From Rhodamnia argentea (taxonomy: Eukaryota; Streptophyta; Magnoliopsida; Myrtales; Myrtaceae), in the NCBI RefSeq assembly GCF_020921035.1, contig NC_063151.1, positions 558,001 to 622,000 of the forward strand: DNA of 64,000 bases, read 5' to 3'. The notes under the pieces were generated by a model. That model saw nothing but the letters and a program-made list of their open reading frames with translations. It had not been told where the DNA came from and ran no database searches. Made by a program: the position numbers and the translations under genes. Below are positions 35,481 through 46,229 of this stretch, piece after piece; positions within the stretch are counted from its first letter, which is position 1; every line of letters begins with the position of its first letter.

Positions 35481-37078
35481 GAAAAAAAAAAAGTTATTGT
35501 GAAGGGACATGGGTAAGTTTTTCTTTTAGTAAAATTGAAAAAGAAGGAAGAAAAAAAGATAAGAATTAATCTCATATTTAGAATGAGACCCACGAGAGAT
35601 AATGTGATCAATCTAATGTGATAAGAGGTGTCACGACCAATTAGGGGTGAAAATAGCGCGAGCCCATTCTTTAGTAATTTAATATTTTCCATTCTTTCTC
35701 TTCTTGTGTGTGCTTTCTTCTAATGTCAATTATTCATTTCATCTAACATTTTGTAGTTAGAATCGGTATTTTCGAAAGTGATAGATCTTCACCGTGGAAG
35801 TCCGGTAATTAGCATTTCTCAATAATTGTTGCTCAATTTTAAGGTACTTCAATAAATAAAACTTTAGGATTTGAAAATTTGTGAAAACACATGTGTGTTG
35901 GAGTTGGCGAATACTTTAGGAACCCTTGTTTCTCATACCGGGCAAGCTTATGTGAGCTTAGGGATACCGAAGTATGAACCGACGACATATAATCCCTGTG
36001 CATGGAATGACGGGAGTCCCACTTTCCGGACAGTAGGGAGGGGGTTCCACTCACCGGTGAGTGGAGGGCTGCCCCGCTCGCAAGTGAGCGAGCGGGGGTA
36101 GTGCCCCCGAAACAATATCGAGTTTTAGGCTTATGTTTTAAGTTGGCCCGTTTATTATGGGATCAAAGTGATTCGAATATGCTTGGGCTTTGAGTCCATT
36201 TTAAGTCTTATATATTGTACTTGTATGAGAGATCATTATAATAAGTGTTGTGTGGAAAACCTAAATATCATAGTAGAATTCATTTACGGAATGTAACCCT
36301 ATTTCTAGAGTGAATCTGGATAAACTTGTGTGTTATTTTTTTTTCTATTTTTCTGCATGATTGTTCTGATTCGATTTAGGTTATAACATACCAATGTGAA
36401 CTTCTTCGATAACAAAGGCGCACAATTTGGAAGTGGATTTTGACGCGGGAAGTCAATAAGAAAATTCGTTGGTCATTGGAGTAGAAAAGTACGATTACAA
36501 GATAGTTAGGAGGGTACAAGACAAACTCGTTTTTTAGGCGGATTTGGACGTTTCTTGAAAAGACTCCCAAAATCAGAGAGTATCCTACAAGAAAAAGTCT
36601 CCTTGCTCGACCAAATTATAAAATGTTCTTTGACTTCAACGTAGGTAGAGCAGCCTCGAGGGATAATGTGTTAAGCTTCTCTACTTGTGGCTTGATTATG
36701 TAATAATCCTTGTACACTAGTCCGTTGCACAAGTAATTTGAAAAGCATAATTACAGGCACGTATATGTTGCTATCCGTGTCAGCACCTCCGTCATAAAAA
36801 AGAATTAAAACAAAATATGTCCATTAGCTAAATGGGATAAGTTGCCAGAGGAATTTGATTGCCCTAATTTAATAAGTTCTCTAACCCCACTCGAGGTAAG
36901 TGGTGCGATCTTAGATTTTAAAGCCTCCATAAGTCTAATTGACCTCACGAGAATGTCGGTATTGTGAGCCGGGACACCCTCTATCGAGATCGAGATATTT
37001 GACAAATCTCTCAAGGTTTTTAATATTCAAACAATCTTCCTCGCCTGCAATTAGATGAATTTCATATCGAGAATTTGA
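35481..37078 (+). repeat. Tandem unit 1 of 3 (~1.6 kb)
   Basis: The unit starts at an A-run followed by AAGTTATTGTGAAGGGACAT and ends at ATTTCATATCGAGAAT. It holds a GC-rich patch with two hairpins (36046-36102) and text reminiscent of an LTR (GAGATCATTATAATAAG near 36228). No coding frame is conserved between units. It is about 90% similar to unit 2 by eye, without the 134-bp insertion. Confidence 0.85.
36046..36102 (+). repeat. Pair of GC-rich hairpins in tandem unit 1
   Basis: TCCACTCACCGGTGAGTGGA (36046-36065) is a perfect 20-base palindrome. A second hairpin follows: CCCCGCTCGC, a six-base loop, then GCGAGCGGGG. Unit 2 keeps the first palindrome with a compensated A-T to G-C change (about 37640-37659). 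Function unknown. Confidence 0.65.
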
Positions 37079-38815
37079 GAAAAAAAAAAGTTACTGTGAA
37101 GGGACATGGACGAGTTTTTCTACAAATTGAAAAAGAAGGAAGAAAAAAAAAGATAAGAATTAATCTCATATCAAGAATGAGACCCACAAGAGATAATGTG
37201 ATCAATCTAATGTGATAGGGGGTGTCGGAGCTAATTAGGGATGGAAATAGCGCAAGCCCATTCTTTAGTAATTTAATATTTTCCGCTCTTTCACTTCTTG
37301 GGTGTGCTTTCTTCTAATGTCAATTATTCATTTCATCTAACAGTCTGCAGTTAGAATCTGTATTTTCGAAAGTGATAGATTTTCATTGTGGAAGTCCGGT
37401 AATTAGCATTTCTCAATAATTGTTGCTCAATTTTAAGGTATTTCAATAAATAAAACTTTGGGATTTGAAAATTTGTGAGAGCACATGTGTGTTAGAGTTG
37501 ACAAATACTTCGGGGACCCTTGTTTCTCACACCGGATACGTCCACGTGAGCTTAGGGATATCGAAATATGGATCGACGACATATAATCTCTGCGCACGGA
37601 ATGACGGGGGTCCCATTGCCCGAACAGCAGGGCGGGGGTTCTGCTCACCGGTGAGCGGACGGCTGCCCCACTCGTAGGTGAGCGAGCAGGGGCTCGGAGG
37701 CGGCGCCCTCAAAACAACATCGAGTTTTAGGCTTATATTTTAAGTTGACCCATTTGTTGTGGGATCAAAGGGATTCGGATATATTTGGGCTTTGGGTCTA
37801 TTTTAAGTCCTATATATTGTGCTCATATGAGAGATTATTATAATGAGTCTTGTGTGGAAAACCTAAATATTATATAGGAATTCCTTTGCGGGACGTAGCC
37901 CTGTTTTTTAGGTGAATTTGGGTAAACTTTTGTGTCATTTTTTTTTAAAATTTTTCTATGTGATTGTTTCGATTCGATTTAGGATAGAACATATCAATGT
38001 GAACTTCTTTGATAGCATAGGCGCACAATTTGAAAGTGGATTTTGACGCGGGAAATCAATAAGAAAATTCGTTGGTCGTTGGAGTAGAAAAGTACGATTA
38101 CAAGATAGTTAGGAGGGTACAAGACAAACACGTTTTTTCGGCGAATTTGGACGTTTCTTGAAAAGAACTCCCAAAATCAGAGAGTATCCTACAAGAAAGT
38201 CTTCTTGCTCGACCAAATTCTAAAATGTTCTCTGACTTCAACGTAGGTAGAGCAGCCTCGAGGGACAATGTGTTAAGCTACTTTACTTATGACTTTTTTT
38301 TTTTATCCATACGGCGGTACTCCTTTCATTCAACGAGAAATAGAATTACATGAATTAGCGTTCTGAAAATCGCAACAAAATCCCAAAAGGGCTGGGGGTG
38401 TTTAACCAACCAGTTAGCTCTTATGACTTGATTATCTAATAATCCTTGTACACTTGTCCGTTGCACAAGTAATTTGAAAAGCATAATTACAAGCACGTAT
38501 ATGTTACTATCCGTGTCAGCACCTCCATCATAAAAAAAAACAATTAAAACAAAATATATCCGTTAGCTAAATGGGATAGAGTTACCAGAGGGATTTGATT
38601 GCCCTAATTTGATAAGTTCTTTAACCCTACCTAAGGTAAGTGGCGCGATCTTGGATTTTAAAGCCTACATAAGTCTAATTGACCTCATGAGAACATCAAT
38701 ATTATGAGCCGGGACGGTCTCTATCGCGATCGAGATATTTGATAAATCTCTCAAGGTTTTTAATATTCAAACAATCTTCCTCGCCAGCAATTAGATGAAT
38801 TTCATATCGAGAATT
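37079..38815 (+). repeat. Tandem unit 2 of 3 (~1.74 kb with insertion)
   Basis: The unit has the same order as unit 1 from AAGTTACTGTGAAGGGACAT to TTTCATATCGAGAAT. It differs by scattered substitutions and one 134-base gain at 38296-38429 (an inserted sequence plus its target duplication). Without that gain it is about 1603 bases, against 1598 for unit 1. Confidence 0.85.
38296..38419 (-). mobile_element. Retroposed 124-bp insertion with 10-bp target duplication
   Basis: Identical CTTATGACTT copies flank it (38286-38295 and 38420-38429). The plus strand opens with a T-run, so the minus strand ends in a poly-A tail after GTACCGCCGTATGGAT. This is the form of a 5'-truncated LINE or SINE. Unit 3 shows the uninterrupted site (CTTATGGCTTGATTATC near 39486). 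Confidence 0.85.
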
Positions 38816-39791
38816 GAAAAAAAAAAGTTATTGTGAAGGGACATGGGTGAGTTTTTCTTTTAGTAAAATTGAAAAAGAAGGAAGAAAAAAAAAAGATAAG
38901 AATTAATCTCATATCAAGAATGAGACCCACAAGAGATAATGTGATCAATCTAATGTGATAGGGGGTGTCGGAGCTAATTAGGGATGGAAATAGCACGAGC
39001 CCATTCTTTAGTAATTTAATATTTTCCGCTCTTTCACTTCTTGGGTGTGCTTTCTTCTAATGTCAATTATTCATTTCATCTAACATTTCTTAAAAAAAAT
39101 TATTTTAAAAAATCTGACGTTTCATCTCAATAATTGCTGCTCAAATTTTAAGATTTTAAGGTACTTCAATAAATAAAACTTTGGGATTTGAAAATTTGTG
39201 AGAGCACATGTGAACAGAGGCGCACAATTTGGAAGTGGATTTCGATGCGGGAAGTCAATAAGAAATTTCGTCGGTCATTGGAGTAGAAAAGTACGATTAC
39301 AAGATGGTTAGTAGGGTACAAGACAAGCTCGTTTTTTAGGCGGATTTGGACGTTTCTTGAAAAGACTCCCAAAATCAGAGAGTATCCCCACGAGAGAGTC
39401 TTCTTGCTCGACCAAATTCTAAAATGTTCTCTGACTTCAACGTAGGTAGGGCAGCCTCGAGGGACAATGTGTCGAGCTATTTTACTTATGGCTTGATTAT
39501 CTAATAATCCTCGTCCACTTGTCCATCCTCAAAAAACAATTAAAACAAAATATATCCGTTAGCTAATTGGGATTTGATTGCTCTAATTTGATAAGTTCTT
39601 TAACCCCACATGAGGTAAGTGGCGCAATCATGAATTTTAAAGTCTCCATAATTCTAAATTGACCTCACGAGAACATTAGTATCATAAGCCGGGGCACTTT
39701 CTATCCCGATCGAGATATTTGATAAATCTCTCAAGGTTTCCAATGTTCAAACAATCTTCCTTGCCCGCAATTAGACAGATTTCATATCGAG
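38816..39791 (+). repeat. Tandem unit 3 of 3, internally deleted (~0.98 kb)
   Basis: The unit starts like the others and ends at TTTCATATCGAGA, where the flanking single-copy sequence begins. An internal stretch of about 650 bases, including the GC-rich hairpin patch, is missing: text jumps from GAGAGCACATGTG directly to the GCGCACAATTTGG block near 39208. It is the unit closest to AOS. Confidence 0.8.
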
Positions 39792-40343
39792 AGCGACTCA
39801 TATTGAATTTCTTTCCCTTATCAAGAGTCATTTTCCAATTTAAAGAGCCTAACATAATATTGGGGACGGTAAGACATAACACATCAATCTCCATCAGCCA
39901 AACACGGAAAAAAGAATACAATTCGGAAGTAATTGCACTCAAATTTCCTCGACGAGACTGTCCGACCGGCGAAGGGTCTCCGTCAAATGTTATAATATTC
40001 AGAGCAGACGCAGCGCACATGGTCATCAAAAGGTTGCCGAGGAAGCAACTAAAAGAGAGGTCGTGAATCTGAATTGTAGCCCACAAAAGAAATCATTTGA
40101 AAATTCATTTTCTCGTAGCCTTTTTCAGTCTTCACTGGTAATGATTTTTCCTGTTTTTTTTTTTATAAATAAAACCAAAAAGAGACTGACCCGGTTCGAT
40201 TATGCACACCTTTCACGATTATGGTCGAGCTGAAATTTATGTGTTGCATATGCACATTTAAAAATAAAATAAAAAAGTCGGAGCTTTTCCACGAGCCGAA
40301 GGGTGGGCCACGCCACGCCACCGTCAGTGGCGTTGCCCCCCGC
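39792..40343. other. AOS upstream region
   Basis: This contains the right boundary of the tandem array and the proximal AOS promoter. A minus-strand open frame (39682-40086, 134 codons) spans the unit-3 edge; I do not recognise its product. No jasmonate-type motif stands out beyond CCACGCCACGCCACC-type repeats near 40308. Confidence 0.35.
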
Positions 40344-40350
40344 TATAAAT
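40344..40350 (+). promoter_or_regulatory. TATA box of AOS
   Basis: TATAAAT lies 192 bp upstream of the AOS start codon, giving an expected transcription start near 40375 and a leader of about 160 bases. The leader is rich in CT and, near the ATG, GAGAGA. Confidence 0.7.
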
Positions 40351-40535
40351 GGGCGCTCCCTCTGCCACCTTCTCTCCCGTCCCACCCAACAGCCATCTCT
40401 CCGTCGTCGACGCCTTCTTCAACCTTCGTTTTCTTCTTTTATTCCAACTTTCTCTCTCTTTCTTCCACAATAGCCTGACGCAGAAAGTAAGAGAGAGAGA
40501 AAGAGAGCGTGTGTGAGTGTCAAAGCAGAGCATTA

Positions 40536-42146
40536 ATGGCGTCGACCTCCTTAACTTTCTGTACCTCGCAGCTCCGACCCACAAAGCATAACCACAGTGC
40601 GTCCCGCCGCGGACCTCCCGCGCTGCGCCTCCCCGCCCGCCGCCGCCGCATCGCCGCCTCCGTGTCGGACAAGCCGGCTGCGCCCCCGGCGGTTGTGGCC
40701 TCCCCGCTCGGGCCGGGGCCGGGGCCTGACCCCAAGCCCAAGCTCCCCCTCCGGAAGATCCCGGGCGACTACGGGCTGCCGCTGGTGGGGCCCTTCAAGG
40801 ACCGCCAGGACTACTTCTACAACCAGGGGCGGGACGAGTTCTTCAAGTCCCGCATCCAGAAGTACGGCTCCACGGTGTACCGGGCCAACCTCCCGCCCGG
40901 CCCGTTCATCTCCCAGAACCCGCGCGTCGTCGTCCTCCTCGACGGCAAGAGCTTCCCCGTCCTCTTCGACATCACCAAGGTCGAGAAGCGCGACCTCTTC
41001 ACCGGCACCTTCATGCCCTCCACCGAGCTCACCGGCGGCTACCGCGTCCTCTCCTACCTCGATCCCTCCGAGCCCGCCCACGCCAAGCTGAAGAAGCTCA
41101 TGTTCTTCCTCCTCAAGTCCCGCCGCGACCACGTCATCCCCGAGTTCCACTCCAGTTTCACCCAGCTCTTCGAGAACCTCGAGGCCGACCTCGCCGCCAA
41201 GGGCAAGGCGGGCTTCGGCGATGCCAACGACCAGGCCGCTTTCAACTTCCTGGCCCGCTCGCTCTACGGGGTCAATCCGGCGGACACCAAGCTCGGGCTC
41301 GACGGGCCGAAGCTGGTCGGCAAGTGGGTCGTGTTCCAGATCGGCCCGCTCCTCACCCTCGGCCTCCCGAAGCTCGTCGAGGACCTCGTCATCCACACCT
41401 TCCGCCTCCCGCCGTTCCTCGTCAAGGAGGACTACAAGCGGCTCTACGACTTCTTCAACTCCTCCTCCGGCTCCGTCCTCGACGAGGCCGAGCGGATGGG
41501 GATCTCGCGCGAGGAGGCTTGCCACAACCTCCTCTTCGCCACCTGCTTCAATTCCTTCGGAGGGATGAAGATCTTCTTCCCCAACATGATCAAGTGGATC
41601 GGGCGGGCCGGGGGGAAGCTCCACGCCGAGCTGGCCAGGGAGATCCGATCGGCTGTCCGGGACGCCGGAGGGAAGGTAACGATGGCGGCGATGGAGCAGA
41701 TGCCGCTGATGAAGTCGGTCGTCTACGAGGCCCTCCGGATCGAGCCGCCGGTGCCGCTGCAGTACGGGAAGGCGAAGCGGGACCTGGTCATCGAGAGCCA
41801 CGACGCGGCGTACAAGGTGAAGGAGGGGGAGATGATATTCGGGTACCAGCCGTTCGCCACCAGGGACCCGCGGATATTCGAGCGGGCGGAGGAGTTCGTG
41901 GCGGACCGGTTCGTGGGGGAGGAAGGGGAGAGACTGCTCCGGCACGTGCTGTGGTCCAACGGGCCCGAGACCGAGAACCCGACCCTGGGGAACAAGCAGT
42001 GCGCGGGGAAGGACTTCGTGGTCCTGGTGTCGAGGCTGCTCGTGGTGGAGCTGTTCCTCCGGTACGACTCGTTCGACATCGAGGTCGGGACGTCGGCGTT
42101 GGGGGCGTCGGTGACCCTCACGTCGCTCAAGAGAGCCTCCTTTTGA
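40536..42146 (+). CDS. AOS: Allene oxide synthase (CYP74A), 536 aa, intronless
   Basis: AOS dehydrates 13-hydroperoxy-linolenic acid to an unstable allene oxide, the committed step of jasmonate synthesis, in plastids. The start at 40536 (MASTSLTF) has a good context; upstream codons in the same frame have no ATG. Residues 1 to about 45 are a Ser/Arg/Ala-rich transit peptide, then a Pro-rich linker, then the P450 fold from RKIPGDYGLPLVGPFKDR. Seen are SFPVLFDITKVEK, FMPSTELTGGYR, the CYP74 I-helix FNSFGGMKI (residues about 338-346, no oxygen-binding Thr as expected), the ExxR motif YEALRIEPP, and the heme loop NPTLGNKQCAGKDF with Cys489. The C-terminus SLKRASF is typical. The gene is far richer in GC than its surroundings, almost all third positions being C or G, and is probably functional. 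A tandem repeat array ends about 750 bp upstream. Confidence 0.97.
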   Translation: MASTSLTFCTSQLRPTKHNHSASRRGPPALRLPARRRRIAASVSDKPAAPPAVVASPLGPGPGPDPKPKLPLRKIPGDYGLPLVGPFKDRQDYFYNQGRDEFFKSRIQKYGSTVYRANLPPGPFISQNPRVVVLLDGKSFPVLFDITKVEKRDLFTGTFMPSTELTGGYRVLSYLDPSEPAHAKLKKLMFFLLKSRRDHVIPEFHSSFTQLFENLEADLAAKGKAGFGDANDQAAFNFLARSLYGVNPADTKLGLDGPKLVGKWVVFQIGPLLTLGLPKLVEDLVIHTFRLPPFLVKEDYKRLYDFFNSSSGSVLDEAERMGISREEACHNLLFATCFNSFGGMKIFFPNMIKWIGRAGGKLHAELAREIRSAVRDAGGKVTMAAMEQMPLMKSVVYEALRIEPPVPLQYGKAKRDLVIESHDAAYKVKEGEMIFGYQPFATRDPRIFERAEEFVADRFVGEEGERLLRHVLWSNGPETENPTLGNKQCAGKDFVVLVSRLLVVELFLRYDSFDIEVGTSALGASVTLTSLKRASF

Positions 42147-42619
42147 CCATCCATCTACTCCCAGTAGGTTAAAAAAAAAAAAAGAAAAAGAGGAAGAACA
42201 TCGAAAGTGATAGAAAGGATCTGAGCATATGTTTTTAGCTACTTCTCGAGTAATTTTGCTCGTGTAAAGTGACTAAAATTTTTTGAGATTGGAAATAACC
42301 TAACACGTGCTCGAAAGCAGATAGTGGGACTTTGATCAATGGGTCCGTCCAATGTTTGGGATAGTGGGGGAAGAAGGACTTAGCAGCTAGCCTTTCTTTG
42401 AATCGCGCGTATAAATATTTGGGTTAGTGGTTTTGTCTTTGTTTTTTATTAATTATGTTTTGATTATTTTGTTTTGTTCTTTCTGGATTTTCCTTTTTAT
42501 GTCCTGTTTCTTTTGGGACGATGTATGGTGCACGATGAGCGGGGGTCGTGTTGCTGCTTTTTGAGCCCAAGAGTGGCTCCTAAATCGAACATGTGAATGT
42601 TAAAGCAAGAATTGGTAGT
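42147..42619. other. AOS 3' UTR and flank
   Basis: An A-run follows the stop codon by about 25 bases, then T-rich sequence that likely includes the 3' UTR. No further gene is seen before the duplicated segment starts. Confidence 0.4.
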
Positions 42620-45317
42620 GGTCTCTTTCTCTGTCTCTCTCTCTCTCTCTGCGCTTTATAGTCAGGGGGATAATGGATGGTCGCTTTGGAAAAGCGAAGG
42701 CTATTTTACTGGTGCTTCGGATGAGCACGGGGAAAACAAAGAACGGAACAGTCGTGTTCCCCTATTGCTTTTCTTAATTCGGGGTAAGGAGCCGAAATCG
42801 AACGGAACAATCGCGGTACGAAAGGGACTCGATTTGGAAATAAAAAAATTGGTATAAATGGTCTCTAAATTTTAAATTTTTCAACATGGTCCCCGAATTT
42901 TAGTTCAATGTGCAACGTCGTTCTTGAATTTTTAATTTATTCAACGTGATTTTGAATTTTTGATACATGTTCAATTTAATCCATGGATTGTATGAAAATA
43001 TTTAGAATTCATCTTCCCATTGGGTCAAGGTTCATGGACTATTTGTGTCACTGTCCTATCTAAAAAAAAATAGCTAGAAGATTGAAAAGTTGAAAACAAT
43101 GGGGGCTCTTTTGCTATTTCCACACTTGTTTTCGAGAACGTGATGCTTTCAAATTCATCCACTCCCGCATTTAAAAGATGGGGGATGCTATCACTACGGT
43201 TTTTTAAAAGTCATGTGTTTCAATTAGATCCTTTTTATATGTGCAACAGTAGCTTAGTAGTTCGTAAAGCACGGCTCTTATTTTAATACAGTATTCCAAA
43301 TACACACCCAATTATTTCATTAAAATAATGGGAATGACGTAATGCATGAAAGATAGCTCCTGGCAGCTTCTTAGCTCTTTCCGTGCTAGTATGAGAATGA
43401 TTGTTGATCGAAGGTGAATTTAATTTGAATGTTTTACACCACTTTTTTTTTTTTTTTACGTTTTGTTTGCACATCATAAAAGTCTACTCGACCGAACAGT
43501 TTTCCTGTAAAAGCAATTAGGAATAACCACCCATTAATGATCGAAATTATCTTCTCCTTCAATAGAATCATACACCATTTTCTTTTCGCCCTAACACGTG
43601 ATTTCAATTTCAAATGGGTCTGCACAGCCTACTCCACTTGCGCGATGATCGTCATTTGTTTACTTAGTGGCATAGGAAGGAGGAGAAAGAGATGATTAGA
43701 AGATGGCTTTGTCTTGTGCAATCAATACCTTAGTTTGGTAATGAAGATCGGAATTACCCTAGTTTGGGAAATGACATTCCAAGATACCCTCTATTTGTAA
43801 AACAACTCACCAAATGAAGAGCCTTTTTGTCGATCCACATCAATCCTAGTGGCCATACTTAGGTGGTTAGCTTGTTATGTACGTAAATGTAGAGTCTAAT
43901 TAGCAAATAAATGTATCCGTGAGCATAGTGATTAGCAACATCTTTAAGAATGCGTTTGAAATGTATTTTCTCGAGAATTTTGTAATCACAATATGAGCCA
44001 TGAATTTGTTTTATTTTTTTTTCTCTTTTGGTCAATTCTTAGGCAACATTGAATGATACAATGCTTTATTTATTTAGTCGAAAGAAATATTCCATTCATT
44101 AAGCATAATAAAACATCAAAAGGTACATAGAAAGTTTACAAGCCTAACAAATCCCAAATAATTGCATAACAAAGCAAATGCCATAAAGTAAATAACAAAG
44201 CATACTCTGCAGTTAAAAGAACATTCTCATCCCTTAAGAATCGATCTATGACCGTAAACGTTTTGTGGCCAATCAACTATTTTCAGTGATAAACATATGC
44301 ACCAATTTCTCCCATGCCATTTGTAATGACTTGCAGGTGCGTGTTTGTGCTTTAACGTCCTCATCACCATCGTTGAGCCGTAACACCAACATCAATATGT
44401 TGAAAGAACACAAATCAAATACCTATAAGGAACTCCAAGATGCATATCTAGATCTAGTTCGGGATAGTAAGACCTCCTGAATCAAAACCTAAATTCCTAT
44501 TGGGAGGGAGATCGTTCATCTGAAAAGATTATGGAGCCTCGTTACAAATATCTTTCTCGGTAGCTTTCGACTTGATAAATGATCGAACTGGTCTCCAAGT
44601 TCACTCAAAATTAGCCGTAGAAATTTAATTACACATAAAAACCAAAACAGAATGGGAGAGAAAAGAAAAGACAATTTAGGCAAAGAAAAGGAAGTCATGA
44701 ACTCCCCTCAAAGATCCCTAAATGGCCAACAATTGAATCTGAACGAAAACAAGTGGAAATCTTAAAGATGAGTTCAAAGAGAGGTAGAGAGAAAGGGAGA
44801 GGAAGAGGGGAGGGGAGGAGAGAGAGGGTAAGTGCGTGCGGCGAGTGGACACGCTAATTAAAGGGAACGTCCCACGCACAATGATACAATGCCCTATTTA
44901 CCATTTCTTTTTGTTTATATTAAGATTGAGATACTAAAATTGACGCACGTTACATGGCCCACAAAGTTGAATAAAAACGTTAAAAAGGCCAAAAAAAAAA
45001 AAGAAGAAAAAAAAAAGACAAAGACAAAGGAGTCGCCCAAAAACATTTATCTTTATTTCTATCTTCATTTGACTAAGACACTCATTTTTTTCGTTAAATG
45101 ACCGAAATATCCTCCTCCTCTTTCTCTTTTTAATTTATTGTTTTTGTTTTTTGTCAGACTTACGAATCAAATTGCTTTTATTTTTATCATCTCTCTCATC
45201 AGTTTCATAATGCAAATGCTCCATTATTTTGATTTACCACAATGATAGAAGGTAGTACCAATCAACCAAGCTAACTAGTTACTTTGGATGGAGATAGAAG
45301 CCTCGATCAAGTTCAAG
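42620..45317 (+). repeat. Segmental duplication, copy 1
   Basis: Collinear with 46230-49314. Shared blocks include ACTGGTGCTTCGGATGAGCA, AAGGAGCCGAAATCGA, TCCACTCCCGCATTTAAAAG, CCTAGTTTGGGAAAT and GAAGCCTCGATCAAGTTCAAG-type ends. No gene is carried. The first 200 bases, purine-rich and without plant-nuclear repeat features, faintly recall organelle intergenic DNA, which I cannot test. A middle stretch (about 43480-43730) is not shared with copy 2. Confidence 0.85.
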
Positions 45318-46229
45318 ATTGAACTATCAATTATTGAAGAAATAGCAAAACTTGATCTCTTCTCGCACGAAAAGCGAAGGACGAGGCATTGTATCGATGA
45401 TTCTCATGATTTTGGGCTTCTTCTTCTTCTTCTTCTTTCTTTGACCAAAAAAAAAAAAAAAAAATGCCACGAGCTGCCAAACGAAACTCCGTTCCTAATA
45501 TGAACATAGACTTGAAGTATTAAAGGATGGCTTACTTTCAAATGGGGATGCAGGAATTGAGTGATGTGATAGTCTTTGACCTACACAAAACGAAATTAAT
45601 ATTTGAGTTATTAGAGAATATCTTTGCCATTCTAGTGTCGTATTTTCAGGAGTGAGTAAACGTACCTATTTTATCATTAAAGCATGAACAACATAGTTAC
45701 TCAATTCACCTTCAACATATTAGACGAATATCAATTTAGTTTTGAATTTTTTTAATTTCATCAATTTAATCCAAAACCATTCCTCGAAATTGTAATGTAT
45801 TCTAGGTTTTTGCTTGCCATCTTAAGTGGCACGCCACTACGTCAGAGATTCCCGATGAAAAGAATTCTAGTGGCGTAATCTTCCCCCAAAACATCATTTG
45901 CAGAGGCAAAATTACATTTATCTCTCCGTAAGTGTTATTTATGGAAGTCTTTCTTGAATTATGGGACATTTTTTTTTTCCCACATTTTTCACAAATGTGG
46001 GCCCAATGTGGGAAGGGAAGAAAATGTCATTGTTGGCCTTGGAGACAAATGGGCTCACTCCAACTGCGATCCTCACTTTACTGTAACTCTAGGTTTGACA
46101 TTGTTTGTACATGATTACATCTATCTTCGAGACATTGGCCCGCAGGACTTTTAGCCACGGCATGATTAGGCCCCAGAACACGACCTTGACCGGACATATT
46201 GGAGAAGCTGCACGATCGAAAGCTTGCAT
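45318..46229. other. Spacer between duplicated segments
   Basis: Contains a CTT microsatellite (45419-45440) with an A-run, and AT-rich text with 'CAATTTAGT'-type repeats (about 45700-45790) from another degraded transposon. No gene is supported. Confidence 0.35.

Noticed and set aside
35481..38815. Solo LTRs or a full LTR retrotransposon in the tandem units
   Set aside because: Some text is LTR-like, but no primer-binding site, polypurine tract, gag or pol was seen and the copies abut directly, as in a tandem duplication.
39682..40086. 134-codon minus-strand frame next to AOS
   Set aside because: It partly lies in tandem unit 3 and is not kept open in units 1 and 2; no recognisable domain. 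Left as unresolved, not called a gene.
40551..41945. 464-codon open frame on the minus strand
   Set aside because: It is antisense to AOS and arises from the strong G/C preference at third codon positions. Its product is a low-complexity Glu/Leu/Arg-rich string.
41324..42172. 282-codon + strand frame
   Set aside because: It overlaps AOS in another phase and translates to Arg/Gly/Pro-rich shadow sequence.
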